Under the pieces are notes generated by a model. The model was not told the DNA's origin, did no database searches, and saw only the letters and a list, made by a program, of their open reading frames with translations. Position numbers and translations under genes: made by a program. From NCBI GenBank assembly GCA_009760855.2, contig WPIO01000014.1:2230001-2294000 (forward strand): 64,000 nt of DNA, written 5' to 3'. The DNA comes from Cristatella mucedo. Lineage: Eukaryota > Bryozoa > Phylactolaemata > Cristatellidae. This document shows, piece after piece, positions 44,901 through 53,788 of this stretch (its first letter is position 1; the number at the start of each line of letters is the position of its first letter).

Positions 44901-47900
44901 GTCGCTTAGCTTTGTGCCGGTCTCGGCTCCGGCGAGCTGCTCCTGCTCCAGCCGAAACCTCTCGGTCTCACGCTCGGCCTCCGCATCCGTCAACCACGAG
45001 AAGATCAGGATTAATTCATTTCGCAGCTTGTGGTAATCTTGCTTTACGTCGGCCGGCTGACCACCCCAATCGTGTATCGCGTTATCGCCCAGACACACTG
45101 GTGCAACATGTTTTAATGGCATCGCAATCTTTAGCCTTGCTACAGCCTTCTCAACCATTAGAGGCCAAGGCATAAAGTGCGGTCCGCCGTTAAACATTTC
45201 GTACCTCAGTATAGGCGTCCCACCTAGACTATAGAAGGTCTGGTATTCTTTTCGGTACGAGTAAACCATTCTCTGGTGCCAGTTGTTGCGTGACAGTGGC
45301 TCCGGCCGAGGCTGTTCTTGTGAGAGTCTCACGGAGACACAGCGGGCGCACTTTCGTGGTAAACGAAACTCTCTTTATTACTCTCAACGGGCACAAATAT
45401 GAGAGCGCGATCAATCGCAGCAGACGATACGAAATATAACATGCATTAGTGGCCTGACGCTTTGCTGCGTCAATGGCTTAACTATTTGCCAAGGTGAGGC
45501 ATATACATTTGTGTCAAGGAGCTTTGCTAATTACAGCGGCAGAAGCCGCAGGCGCACACAACGCAGAGCAAAAGCTTCTGTCGCGTAGGAATAGAATAGC
45601 TAATTTATTGTCCATAGAGGACCTGACGGCTTGAAAAGGCTGAAAGTGGTGCAGCAGTTCAGCTAGGGTGACCAGCGTTTCTAGCCCAAGAGGCTTAAGC
45701 TTAGTGGTTTAGGTTGAAGCGTTGAGGTAACGGGATTGGACGCTGGTTGGCATGCTACTTCTTTGTGATGTTTGTTATGCAGGTTAAGTTTGTGATGCAG
45801 GTCTTCTTCATCTGCATTCAGACTCGACCGGCAGCCTCGATACCCTCACTGATGCTACGAACATGACACTCAGAAGTGCTCTTGACAAGCATGCTCTCGT
45901 TCATTCTATCCGTGTTCAAAGTTGTGGAGATTCCTTTCAATTTACAAAGAAACTCCTAAAGATGCACCGGGTTAAGCGCAGGCTTGAACGTCGTTTCAAG
46001 AAATCGGGGTCTGATGCAGATCTAGTCAATTTCAAAGACTTCCTTCAATTTTACACCCGAAAGCTTTAAAAAACCAAGGCTTCTTTTTTCATTAGAAAGC
46101 TGAATTCCTGCCAGTCGGACACTAAACAGATTTATAAGACAGTAAAACATTTACTGGCCAATGCTGAGATGTCCAACTCCCCAGATATTAAGGGCTCAGC
46201 CGAAAAGTTTTCAGCCTTCTTTACTGAAAAAATTGTGCACATTCGTGCCTCCATCAAGCCCCCTACGACTAAAACAATCTGGTTCCACAACCTGTGACCT
46301 TCCTTAAAAGGTTCTCCGAGGTTTCTGCATGCGATGTGGCTACCTTAATAAGGTCTAGCAAAAAGAGCTCGTCTCCTGAAGACCCTATACCCTCATCTCT
46401 GTGGTCTTCACTTGCAGACCAACTTAGCCCTGCCATAACCAAGATTTTTAATGCTTCTTTGGGAAAAGGGGTCGTCCCCAAGTCCTTCAAACCGGCAATC
46501 GTTAGACCCATTCTTAAAAAGCCTGGATTAGACAGAGAGGTCCTTGCAAACTATCGCCCAGTTTCCCTTCTTCCTTTCTTATCAAAGATTCTTGAAAAAA
46601 TTGTTGCTAAGCAGCTGGTTGAACATATTGAAAATAATGGAATGTCAGAAACATTTCAATCAGGGTTCAAGAGGCAGCACTCCACTGAAACTGCTCTCCT
46701 CCTTGTTAACAATTACATTCTATGTGGCAACGACGGGAATGTCACTGCCCCAGCTCTGCTAGATCTGTCAGCTGCCTTCGACACCATTGATCACGAGGTT
46801 CTGCTTGAACGATTGAGAACAACGATCGGTCTGGCAGACGAAGCACTGGCGTGGTTTAAATCCTACTTGTCTGATCGAGTTCAATCCATGTCGTGTGGAA
46901 GTCAGGTCTCACAAACGAGAAGGGTCACCTGTGGAGTCCCTCAAGGGTCCGTACTCGGCCCCTTGCAGTTCTCCATTCATACACAACCTCTGGGAAAAGT
47001 CAGTAAGGCCCATGGACTAGGATATCACTTCTATGCTGACTATACTCAGTTGTATTTGTCATTCAAACCGTCGGAATCTGCTGCAGCAACTGAAAAGCTG
47101 AATGCTTGCCTTGCCGATATTTGATCCTGGATGTCGGAAAACTTCCTGAAATTAAATGATGATAAAACTGAACTGCTGCTCATAGGACACCCTAAGCGTG
47201 TGGCTATCGATGCTATTGTGATGGTATTGGGGATGGTGGTGATGATGATGGTGATGCTTTTGTGCGACCATCACCACGTGCTCGAAATTTAGGTGTCGTT
47301 TTCGACAGCTGCCTCAATTTTAAAAGCTTCATTCAGAAGACTGCTTCTACAGCTAGCCATCACGCCCGATCCCTATCCAAGATTAGGAGCTGTCTCCCAC
47401 AGTTGCTTGTAAAAGATTTAACTACCTCCTTAGTTCTGTCTCGGCTTGATTATTGCAATTCCTTATTGGCTGGGCTGCCAAAGAAAGCTATTAGACCTCT
47501 GCAGCAGACCATGAATATGGCTGCAAGGCTAGTCTTCAAGTCCCAGCGGTTTGATCACGTGTCTCATTTGCTAAAAGATCTAGGATGGATGCCGGTTGAG
47601 CAACAGATACAGAGCAAAGTTCTTACGCTGACCCACAAGGCCCGCCACGGCTTGGCTCCTTCGTACCTAGCTGAACTGCTGCACCAGTTTTAGCCTGTTC
47701 GCCCTCAGGTCCTGTGTGGACAATAAATTAGCTGTTCCATTCCTCCGCTTAAAGACCGTTGGTGACAGAAGCTTTAGCTCTGCAGGTCCTAGACTGTGGA
47801 ACTCGCTTCCACAATTCTTACGCAACGACAACTACTCTCCTACTGCCGACTATGGCACATCTTTTTCAGCGGTTCTGAGCTGCTACTTCCATGCTACTCA

Positions 47901-50900
47901 CTACTTCAACTGCTCTCCTGACTCTGCTATGCTTCCCACTTTCTCTATATTGCGTGAGACGAAGTCTGTTGGTTACCGAATGCGTACCGAAAGCCGCTTA
48001 GGCTGTGAGAGCGCTATACAAAGCTCTCCTGCGTAACACCCACCTGGTCTTTATGACTTTGTAGAGTTACAGACGGAAATACATTACATTACATTTGTGT
48101 TCATGGAAATTCGAAACAAAACCGCGTCTTCGCCCCATTTCATCTGCTTATGACTGCAATATCTATATTGTTGCCATTTAATTTGGCCTGAGTATTTTGA
48201 AGATACTATAAATATTACTCGCTAAACAAAGATCCGCGGCGCTACGCCGACCTCGTTCCGGCCATTCCAGCGCACTCGCTTGGCATTGACGGATAAAATA
48301 TCAGGTCGGGCGGTACAATTCGAGACAGCGAGCCCAGCTCGCTTCCGATTAGCGAGAGCTCGCGCGGCGGTGGCTAGCGCTGCCGCGCTCGGAGAGACCG
48401 CCACTAGAGGCCGCCCGCCGTCTAGGAAAGCGAAGAGAGGACGCCGCTCCGGGCGCGACTGCCACGTGACTGAAGCGGTGGTCGCAGATTGAGAAAAGCC
48501 GCAGCTAACTTCGTGCTCGAGGTCAAGGGTCAGTGCACCCGCTTGGAAGCCTGCATTGCCCTTCGACTTCCTTTGGACAGACCGGCGGCTCTTAGCACTA
48601 AAGTAAACGTTTAGAGCTACGAACTCAACAGCTTCAGTGTACAGTGCGGCAGAAGAGCCTTAGATGCTTTCAACCCGCATGCAGCGGGTGGCGAGCCGCG
48701 ATAGCACACTAGGCATGGCGGTTGATTTTCACGACGTCGTTCCCCAGGTAGTGGGTTCGAATCCTGCACGTGGGCGATTCTGTATCGCCGCTGCAAGCAG
48801 TGGTGATAGCCGTAAAGGCTCTTCTGTCGCTATACAACGGAGGCTGTTAAATCAGCTACGATTATTTATTTATTTTTGTAGCTCTTTTTGCCAGCTGTAG
48901 GGTCCGCATCGCGAAGTACCGGCATCTCGTCGCTAAGAACAGCTAAGAGTCTGGGCTAAGAGCAGCTAAGAGTTTTGCGGTGGCGCCTCAGCCCGCAAAG
49001 GGCACAGTGCCCGCAGCAGGAATTGGGCCGTCTGTGTGCGAAAGCGACGCAGCGTTAGCCGATAGCGTAGCCAGTCGCCCGTGCAGACGCTTATGCTATG
49101 GGGCGAGCCTATCAGCTTGGACCGCGGCGTGGGGATAACTCCGCAGGGAGTTCAGCCGCAGGAAGAGCACCGGAGCGACCGGAAAAGAGCTGGTCATCAT
49201 ACCCACCTCATTCCTAGCGAAGCCCCGCCCCGCCCCCCTGCTTCGCGAATGAGTTTGTCAGCTCACTTCGTACACACTCACGACATCTCTCCTGCTGCCG
49301 ACTGTAACACATCCTTTCCAGCTGTCCTGAGCTGCTGCTTCCACGCTACTCGACCGTCAGCATCGTATCACCACCATTTCCTCGACTGCCCTTCTGACAC
49401 AGCTACGCTCTTACTTTCTCTTTATTCCATTAAATTAAGCCTTGGCTAACGTGTGCACAGCGAATGCCACATAGGCTGTGAGTGGCCAAAGAAAATCTCC
49501 CGAATAACAACTGCATAGTCTTTGTGGCTTTAATAGATCATAAGTAACTAATTGTTTAGCGCCCTAAGAGAGCTTAATCTCTATTTAGGCGCTTCACTTG
49601 TGCCACGGGGCTGGAGCACACGATCTCAGTCCAACTTTGTGTCAGGGCGAGCACCTTAACCACTGGGCCAAATCAGCACGGCTTTGTGGAGTTACAGACC
49701 GAGATACCTTACATTCTGCCTAAGCTTCGCTGGCTTCCTATCAGGCATTGAATCGATTTTAAGATCCACAGTCTGGCTTGCAGGTTACTTCACTCACTAG
49801 CACTAGCTTACCTACCCGACTTCCTTGCTCTTTCCAGTTAGCTCTCGCAGGCAAGTTACAGTTTACCCATCCGATTCAGTCACCTTTCCTTCAGTGCGAA
49901 AGCACGAAAGTCCGGAACTCGCTTTGGCACCAGTGAACTTGCCTTTTTTGAGTCGGCTTGCTTTGCACGCGTACCTGTGCATGATTCAGTGCATGTTGCT
50001 CGCCATAGGTCCTACTGAACGACAGTGATGAGTATCTCCACGTTTGCTTTACCATGATGGCCCTAAACACGTTGCTTGTTTGCTGTTGCAAGCTCGATAC
50101 CACGCATGTCACCTAACCCTTGGGTCTCTTGGGTCTCTATCCTGCAGCGACTTTTAAAGCGCCCGGATAGAGATTAAGTTCTCTGAGGGTGCTATACAAG
50201 CGAGCTGGATTATTACTGCTGTTCTTCTAAAACCCGACTCCCTACTCGAATGCGTCCGGATGGATAACATCGCCAGCCATCTCGGAGCGCCCGATTACCC
50301 TCATGCTGACGTCTGGCGCACTTTTGGTCGTTCGGCATTCTTCCAGGACGAAATTTCTCTGATCAGCCGACGAGATCAGGACGGATCGATCGGGAGACGT
50401 CACCGCCGCCGCTAGCTAAACGCAATGCAGCTCTCCGAAGGGAAGTTCAGCTACGCAGGGAAAATGGCACGGAGGTTGCATTGGAATGATTCTTCATGGA
50501 AGTTTCTCTACATTCCCGAAATCTCCGGGCGCCAGGTGGTGGGGGAGCGTGCTATAATACACCGTCGACTCAGTACGATCGCGAAGCTCATGCCCGAGGC
50601 GCATTCGCGGCCAGGGCTGGCTGCACTGGGTGGCTGCCGCCGCCTCTGTCTGGGCGAAGGTGAATGCGGCAGCCGATCGAGCACTAATCGCTGTCGCTTC
50701 GTCGCCGAATGCTCGGCTGCTGCGCTTCCGCAACGACGAGCAATCGCTCCGGCGCTCTCACGGGTAGAACCATTCGTTAGGGCCAGTCGAACTGGGTGGT
50801 GACAACACGCATCGGGCTCTCTGTCAACAGCCCGTGTTTAGAAAGGTGAGCGCCAAGCAGTGCAAGCCGGTCAGCGCAGACCTCCGCCGCCGCCAGCCTG

Positions 50901-51500
50901 TGAAGGAGCCGACTAGCCGATGGGAGCAATTAGACGCTGCCGGCGTGCTGCGTGTGAGCCAGTGCGGGCGGTTACCTAAGCGGGTCGATGCGCTGCAGTG
51001 GCGAGCCATTTTCGCCGACGCTCGGTCAGCTCCCAACCATAGAAGCCCCTAGCTTAAAAAAAAAGTGCCAGCCGCTATCCGTCAGACGACCTCGAGGTCG
51101 TCTGCCGACCGCTAGCCCGCGCCGAATTCGCATTTTGTCAGCAGCGGAGGCGGCAGCTGCGGTGGGTGCAGTGCAGCCAGACACCGCCGCCACCCACCCA
51201 CCCCTCCCCCCCCCGAAGACCCAGCGTCGGCGCTCGCGTGCGATGAGACGGCGACACTTACAGCCGACTGTCGCCCTCCTCGTACGGCTCCCTGATGAAC
51301 AGAATGGCGCCGGCGGAGAGGAACGTCACGCTCGTCCAAAAGAACGTGCACGACAGCCAAGTAGGCGGCAGCCAGATGCGCCGAAGCGCCTGGAAGGTCG
51401 GCGGCATCGCCGCAGGCGGCGCCTCACGGTCCGACGGAACGTCGCCGAAGGCTTCAGAGGAGCGGGCTGAAACGAGCGACGGCTCCGAGAGCTGCGGCAT
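41777..51500 (-). CDS. Two-exon gene for a small two-pass membrane protein
   Basis: Joined exons 51500-51262 and 41975-41777, 438 nt, 145 residues plus TGA. The first exon ends CT|GTAAGT in phase 2 and the second follows TTTTGCAG with the base that completes Leu80, so the phases agree. Residues 1-44 are Ser/Pro-rich. One membrane segment is at about 48-69 (SCTFFWTSVTFLSAGAILFI). A short charged loop (REPYEEGDSR) follows. The second segment is at about 84-110 (VAVMSTVLGVLLLVTYIIF), then a polar tail of 35 residues with CYYGYEVEQEC. I do not recognise the family. The ATG at 51500 is the first in frame after a possible acceptor at 51560, so upstream coding exons are not excluded. The start lies in a CpG-rich block. 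The 9.3-kb intron is packed with mobile elements. Confidence 0.55.
42486..42643 (-). mobile_element. SINE family 1 copy
   Basis: Head (TTGGCCCAGGGGCCAAGGTG), B box GAGGGCTCGAGCCCTGTCGC and tail GCGTCTGGATGGAGAGCCAG with TGGCGCTATGCAAATGAA on the minus strand. An extra piece of about 25 bases sits between head and B box. Confidence 0.65.
42648..42722 (+). mobile_element. L2-type 3' tail fragment
   Basis: GAGTGCCTAGAAGGAGATCG, GGTTCTCTGAGGGCCCTCTA and an ATT-rich end. It lies back to back with the SINE copy just before it. Confidence 0.55.
43345..43620 (-). mobile_element. L2-type LINE family 2, first part of a broken copy
   Basis: The minus strand reads RLWISPPQF and [14 protein letters not shown], then TFSLLREVKSVGYRM, as in the copy at 45,810. 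It stops exactly at the LTR element. The missing upstream part continues at 45,563. Confidence 0.85.
43621..43905 (-). repeat. 3' LTR of the nested LTR element
   Basis: 285 bp. On the element strand it starts TGTTGCGTGCGCC and ends CATACGACA. A GAGTAATTAAGG segment corresponds to GAGTAATAAAGA in the other LTR. Confidence 0.85.
44790..45269 (-). CDS. Gag-position ORF of the LTR element, family not recognised
   Basis: 159 codons on the minus strand. The ATG lies inside the primer-binding site and is the first after the 5' LTR; the frame is also open into the LTR. Visible stretches are YRKEYQTFYSLGGTPILRYE, PLMVEKAVARLKIAMPLKHV and VKQDYHKLRNELILIFSWL, then an acidic, Glu-rich helix and a polar end. 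There is no CCHC zinc knuckle. By position it should be Gag or a remnant of it; I cannot match it to a known Gag. Downstream frames are GC-rich and Arg/Ala-rich with a repeated EAIVAC segment, so the original protein may have been longer. Confidence 0.5.
   Translation of the reverse strand: MVYSYRKEYQTFYSLGGTPILRYEMFNGGPHFMPWPLMVEKAVARLKIAMPLKHVAPVCLGDNAIHDWGGQPADVKQDYHKLRNELILIFSWLTDAEAERETERFRLEQEQLAGAETGTKLSDEPASSPVDPTVNRPQDSDRRAELIRLPQLSDGKTGE
45284..45562 (-). repeat. 5' LTR of the nested LTR element
   Basis: 279 bp. On the element strand it starts GTTGTGTGCGCC (first T lost) and ends TCACGCAACA, directly before the primer-binding site. It contains AATAAA, a possible polyadenylation signal. 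Confidence 0.85.
45563..45668 (-). mobile_element. L2-type LINE family 2, second part of the broken copy
   Basis: Continues the copy at 43,345-43,620 after the LTR element: GCAGAGCAAAAGCTTCTGTC, AGCTAATTTATTGTCCATAG, then GTGCAGCAGTTCAGCTAG. The join restores the family 2 order exactly once one GCAGA is removed. Confidence 0.85.
45810..48092 (+). mobile_element. L2-type LINE family 2, longest copy (2.3 kb)
   Basis: 5'-truncated after the endonuclease. Encoded in order: the linker (SALDKHALVHSIR, then KRRLERRFKKSG), the RT domain (46,294-47,124), the C-terminal region (47,262-47,693 and 47,716-48,036) and an ACATT-repeat tail. Stops or frameshifts lie at about 46,068, 47,122 and 47,693. A GAT/GGT-rich stretch at about 47,212-47,262 replaces part of the coding region. 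The copy is dead. Confidence 0.92.
46294..47124 (+). pseudogene. Broken reverse transcriptase of LINE family 2
   Basis: Contains [40 protein letters not shown] and [14 protein letters not shown]. The active site reads YADY instead of YADD. A TGA at 47,122-47,124 ends the frame where the related copies read Ser-Trp. Confidence 0.9.
48093..48650. other. Intergenic/intronic GC-rich stretch, nothing recognised
   Basis: 48,230-48,500 is rich in CpG. No repeat or exon was recognised. It lies within the intron of the small membrane-protein gene. Confidence 0.4.
48693..48880 (+). mobile_element. SINE family 2 copy with clear B box
   Basis: tRNA-like head (GATAGCACACTAGGCATGG), a consensus B box GGTTCGAATCC near 48,757, GCAAGCAGTGGTGATAGCCG, AAGGCTCTTCTG and a tail rich in ATTT. 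Same order as at 56,468. Confidence 0.65.
48881..49264. other. Unassigned stretch
   Basis: A short direct repeat AGAACAGCTAAGAGT/AGAGCAGCTAAGAGT lies near 48,936-48,974. Nothing else was recognised. Confidence 0.4.
49265..49715 (+). mobile_element. L2-type LINE family 2, 3' fragment carrying a SINE
   Basis: ACATCTCTCCTGCTGCCGAC through the end GAGTTACAGACCGAGATACC, interrupted at 49,532-49,679 by SINE family 1. Coding sense is mostly lost. Confidence 0.75.
49532..49679 (-). mobile_element. SINE family 1 nested in LINE family 2
   Basis: Minus strand: TTGGCCCAGTGGTTAAGGTG, CTCGCCCTGAC, a B-box region GTGTGCTCCAGCCCCGTGGC, then GCGCCTAAATAGAGATTAAG, CTCTCTTAGGGCGC. Flanked by GGCTTT at 49,526-49,531 and 49,680-49,685; the LINE sequence continues across. 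Confidence 0.78.
49716..50212 (+). mobile_element. Third L2-type LINE, decayed 3' part
   Basis: LPKLRWLPIRH, then IDFKIHSLACRLLHSLALAYL is the L2 C-terminal block, but it differs from families 1 and 2. The end (AAAGCGCCCGGATAGAGATT, AAGTTCTCTGAGGGTGCTAT) is the shared tail. Confidence 0.65.
50213..51261. other. GC-rich stretch of the intron, no exon recognised
   Basis: CpG-rich, with runs of C and G. Long frames on both strands reflect composition. It may be part of a CpG island around the start of the small membrane-protein gene. Confidence 0.4.
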
Positions 51501-51559
51501 CGCTCTCTTCTTCAGATTCAGCACCGCCTTCGCCTCCAGCTCATCGCTCGCTCGCTCCT
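51262..51559 (-). CDS. Exon 1 of the small membrane-protein gene (coding part from 51500)
   Basis: A possible acceptor (CCGTTCAG) precedes 51559, and a strong donor GTAAGT follows 51262. In frame upstream of the ATG it could encode ERASDELEAKAVLNLKKRA, so it may be an internal exon of a longer gene. Confidence 0.5.
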
Positions 51560-51700
51560 CTGAACGGCGATGAGCCGAAAAGTGCCCAGCGGCACTCAGG
51601 CAGGGCACTCAGGCGGCGGCGAAGTGCAGCGCATCGGCGAAGTGCAGCGGAGCGGCGAAGTGCAGTGGAGCGAGCGGCGAGAGCAAGTGAGCCGACACGC
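51560..51700. repeat. Short tandem repeats upstream of the small membrane-protein gene
   Basis: GGCACTCAGGCAG occurs as a doublet and (A/G)GCGGCGAAGTGCAG as a triplet of about 20-bp units at about 51,613-51,672. They lie in the probable promoter or 5' UTR area. Confidence 0.6.
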
Positions 51701-52107
51701 TGGCTCGGCTCCGCCGCACTCCTGCTGTCCACTTCGCTTTTACTTGCTGACGAGCCGGGGCAGGGGTACGACCGCCGAGGTCAGGCTGACAAAGTCCAGG
51801 ACAGACTAGTCTTTTCGCCCCGAACGGCGATCGTGCATAGAAAATGCGCCCGGTCTCTGTCCGACGGCTTTTGCTTCGTAAACTGCACCGCGGGGTTGTA
51901 CCAAAGAGAGCACACAGCGGCTAAACGCCAACACAGTAGCTTCTCTGCTGGTCACTATCGGTTCGCACACTGCAGTTATGACATCAAATGTCGCTCGAAA
52001 TGTCGTGGTGCACCCGCACAACGCATGCACAGATGCACTCACACACGAACCATTATAAAATTCCTTGCGGATTTATACTAAAAACGTCTGCCAATGCGTC
52101 ACTCCCT

Positions 52108-52109
<2 letters not shown>
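51701..52109. other. Upstream flank, nothing recognised
   Basis: About 400 bases before the TC repeat. No gene was recognised on either strand. Confidence 0.4.

Positions 52110-52182
<73 letters not shown>
52110..52182. repeat. TC microsatellite
   Basis: About 36 TC units. The Ser-Leu frame across it is an artefact. Confidence 0.95.
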
Positions 52183-52184
<2 letters not shown>

Positions 52185-52444
52185 CCTGTCTCTCGGTCTC
52201 GCACTCCGGTACATCTCTCAGTTCTTCTACTTGTCGATTATCGCCACTTCAGCATAGCACGGCACTACGTAAATCCAAGTGCTACTCAGTTCACTCAAAT
52301 GGCAAAAAAGATGAGAACTTGAGAGTATTTTCTCTCGCAAAAAATGGCATCGGCGACTCTGTCTGAGGCCGTTGTTATTGCTAGCTCTCTCGTTAACATG
52401 GTCGCTTAAGTTGCTGAGACGGTCCATTGAGCGAAAGTAAATGT

Positions 52445-52645
52445 GCTGAATAGTCAGTCAGTATGTTTATATGGCGCTAAGCACACCTGAGAGATACGGT
52501 AGCGGAAGAGAGTTTGCAGGATATGCTGCCTCGTCCAAAAGGTATTGAACTCGTGACCTTCCACCTAAGGGGGGTAGGATGGGGTAAAGCCATACCCGCT
52601 TGAAATTCCGATAGACCAAAAGCTGTGAGCTACCGCTATGCCCAA
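52445..52645 (-). mobile_element. Probable third tRNA-derived SINE
   Basis: The minus strand reads GGGCATAGCGGTAGCTCACA (A-box like), later GGTCACGAGTTCAATACC (B-box like) and ends with a TAGCGCCATATAAACAT tail. The body differs from SINE families 1 and 2. Confidence 0.5.
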
Positions 52646-53710
52646 GATCGCTTGGCCGCGTGGAAAGCCTGCTCTTGCACTCCCGGGCTCGCCTTGTTTT
52701 GCAGTGCCAGGCACGCGGATCGCTTGCACAATCGATCTAGCACTCGCGCCCTGCTCCTCGCGATGAACAATCCTGGTGTGCATCCAGCGCCCGCGTGCCG
52801 ACCGTTACGAACGGTAGCTTGTGGTGAATGCATAAATCACATTTCTTATCGAGCTCAGCGGCACAAGCGGCGGTAGTTGGCTCGCTTGATGTCGGCCACC
52901 TCGATCTGTACGCAGCAGCATTTTTAACATCTGCACCCCGGGTGGGTGGAGGGGGTTGGCCGGCTCGCGACTTGCCTGCTTGCTTGCTTATAGAGAACGG
53001 CAATTCAGCCCACGGACACGAGCGTTGCCGAGGGGCGGTGGCGGCAGTGGGTCGCGCTAGGTCAATATTTATCAAAGGCTTCATCCCGTCAAGACCCGGG
53101 GGTTCGCGTATCCAGCAGCTGAGTGCTAACAGTAAAATCTGAGTCCTGGCGAAGCGCTTCCTCGCAGCGCGAGCGATGGCTCTCCGAGCTCTGGCGGTAG
53201 CTGTCGGTCGGCTCTTCGCGTCGATCGCGTCGCTCACACGACAAACGACTTCTACGAACTCCATTCTCCCGAAGCTAGAAGTTGGGCGGGCACGACACGG
53301 GCAGCCATGTTGTCAGCCTCGTCCGAATGGCGGTGCACTATTCTGTGCTTTTTCCGGGAAAGTGACGATTTCTATACCTTTCTTCTAGCCCGCTATATCA
53401 CCCGCCGCGCCCCCCCCCCGTAATGTGGGTCGCATCGGTGGCTGCCCTGACATAGTGCGTTTCGTTACAAGTGAGTGAGCCAGCGAGCGAGTTACAACTG
53501 TACATGGAAGGCATTGCCTACACAGCCATCGTAGCCGAGGCCGTCCCTCAAATTAATAGCGATTACTTTTCTCTACCGCCTTGATATACATTTCAGCTAA
53601 CAGCGGCTACCTAAGTTGCTTGCTGACCAATGTACTTGTCGCTCTGATGTAGCTCCCACCACAGGATGACGGCGTGCTGCAGCTGCTTTGCCTGTTGCAC
53701 TGCTCCGCTT
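52646..53710. other. GC-rich unassigned block
   Basis: A plus-strand frame from 53,176 starts MALRALAVAVGRLFASIASL, like a mitochondrial presequence, in a good start context. It has no recognisable continuation before a stop at 53,386. No other candidate was found. Confidence 0.3.
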
Positions 53711-53712
53711 TT

Positions 53713-53788
53713 GGATTCACTGCTCTTGAGCTCATCGCAAGCCTTCGTTAGGATTCATTACTCTTGATCTCACTGCAAGCCTTCAAGA
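53713..53788. repeat. Tandem duplication of a 38-bp unit
   Basis: GGATTCACTGCTCTTGAGCT... at 53,713-53,750 is repeated at 53,751-53,788 with about seven differences. Confidence 0.8.

Larger units (their letters stand above)
43621..45562 (-). mobile_element. Non-autonomous LTR retrotransposon (1.94 kb) nested in a LINE
   Basis: Two direct repeats, 43621-43905 (285 bp) and 45284-45562 (279 bp), begin TGT and the left one ends ACA. The element is flanked by GCAGA on both sides (43616-43620 and 45563-45567), and the host LINE sequence resumes in register. On the minus strand the 5' LTR is followed after two bases by TGGCACCAGAGAATGG (45281-45266), which fits a tRNA primer-binding site. The 3' LTR is preceded by GGGAAGGGA (43914-43906), a polypurine tract. 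The 1.38-kb interior has a gag-position frame but no protease, RT or integrase, so it must rely on an active relative. The LTRs differ at roughly one base in five, so the insertion is old. It is more likely Ty3/gypsy-like (5-bp duplication) than anything else. Confidence 0.85.

Noticed and set aside
48745-48790. Possible tRNA gene because of a consensus B box
   Set aside because: No cloverleaf can be closed and the following body matches SINE family 2.
51262-51559. Resemblance of the first membrane segment to the TM7 region of SLC45-type sugar transporters
   Set aside because: Only a few positions agree, and the phase-matched next exon gives a two-pass protein, not a twelve-pass transporter.
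53176-53388. Frame starting like a mitochondrial presequence
   Set aside because: Stops after 70 codons without a clear donor; GC-rich DNA easily yields Ala/Arg/Leu-rich starts.
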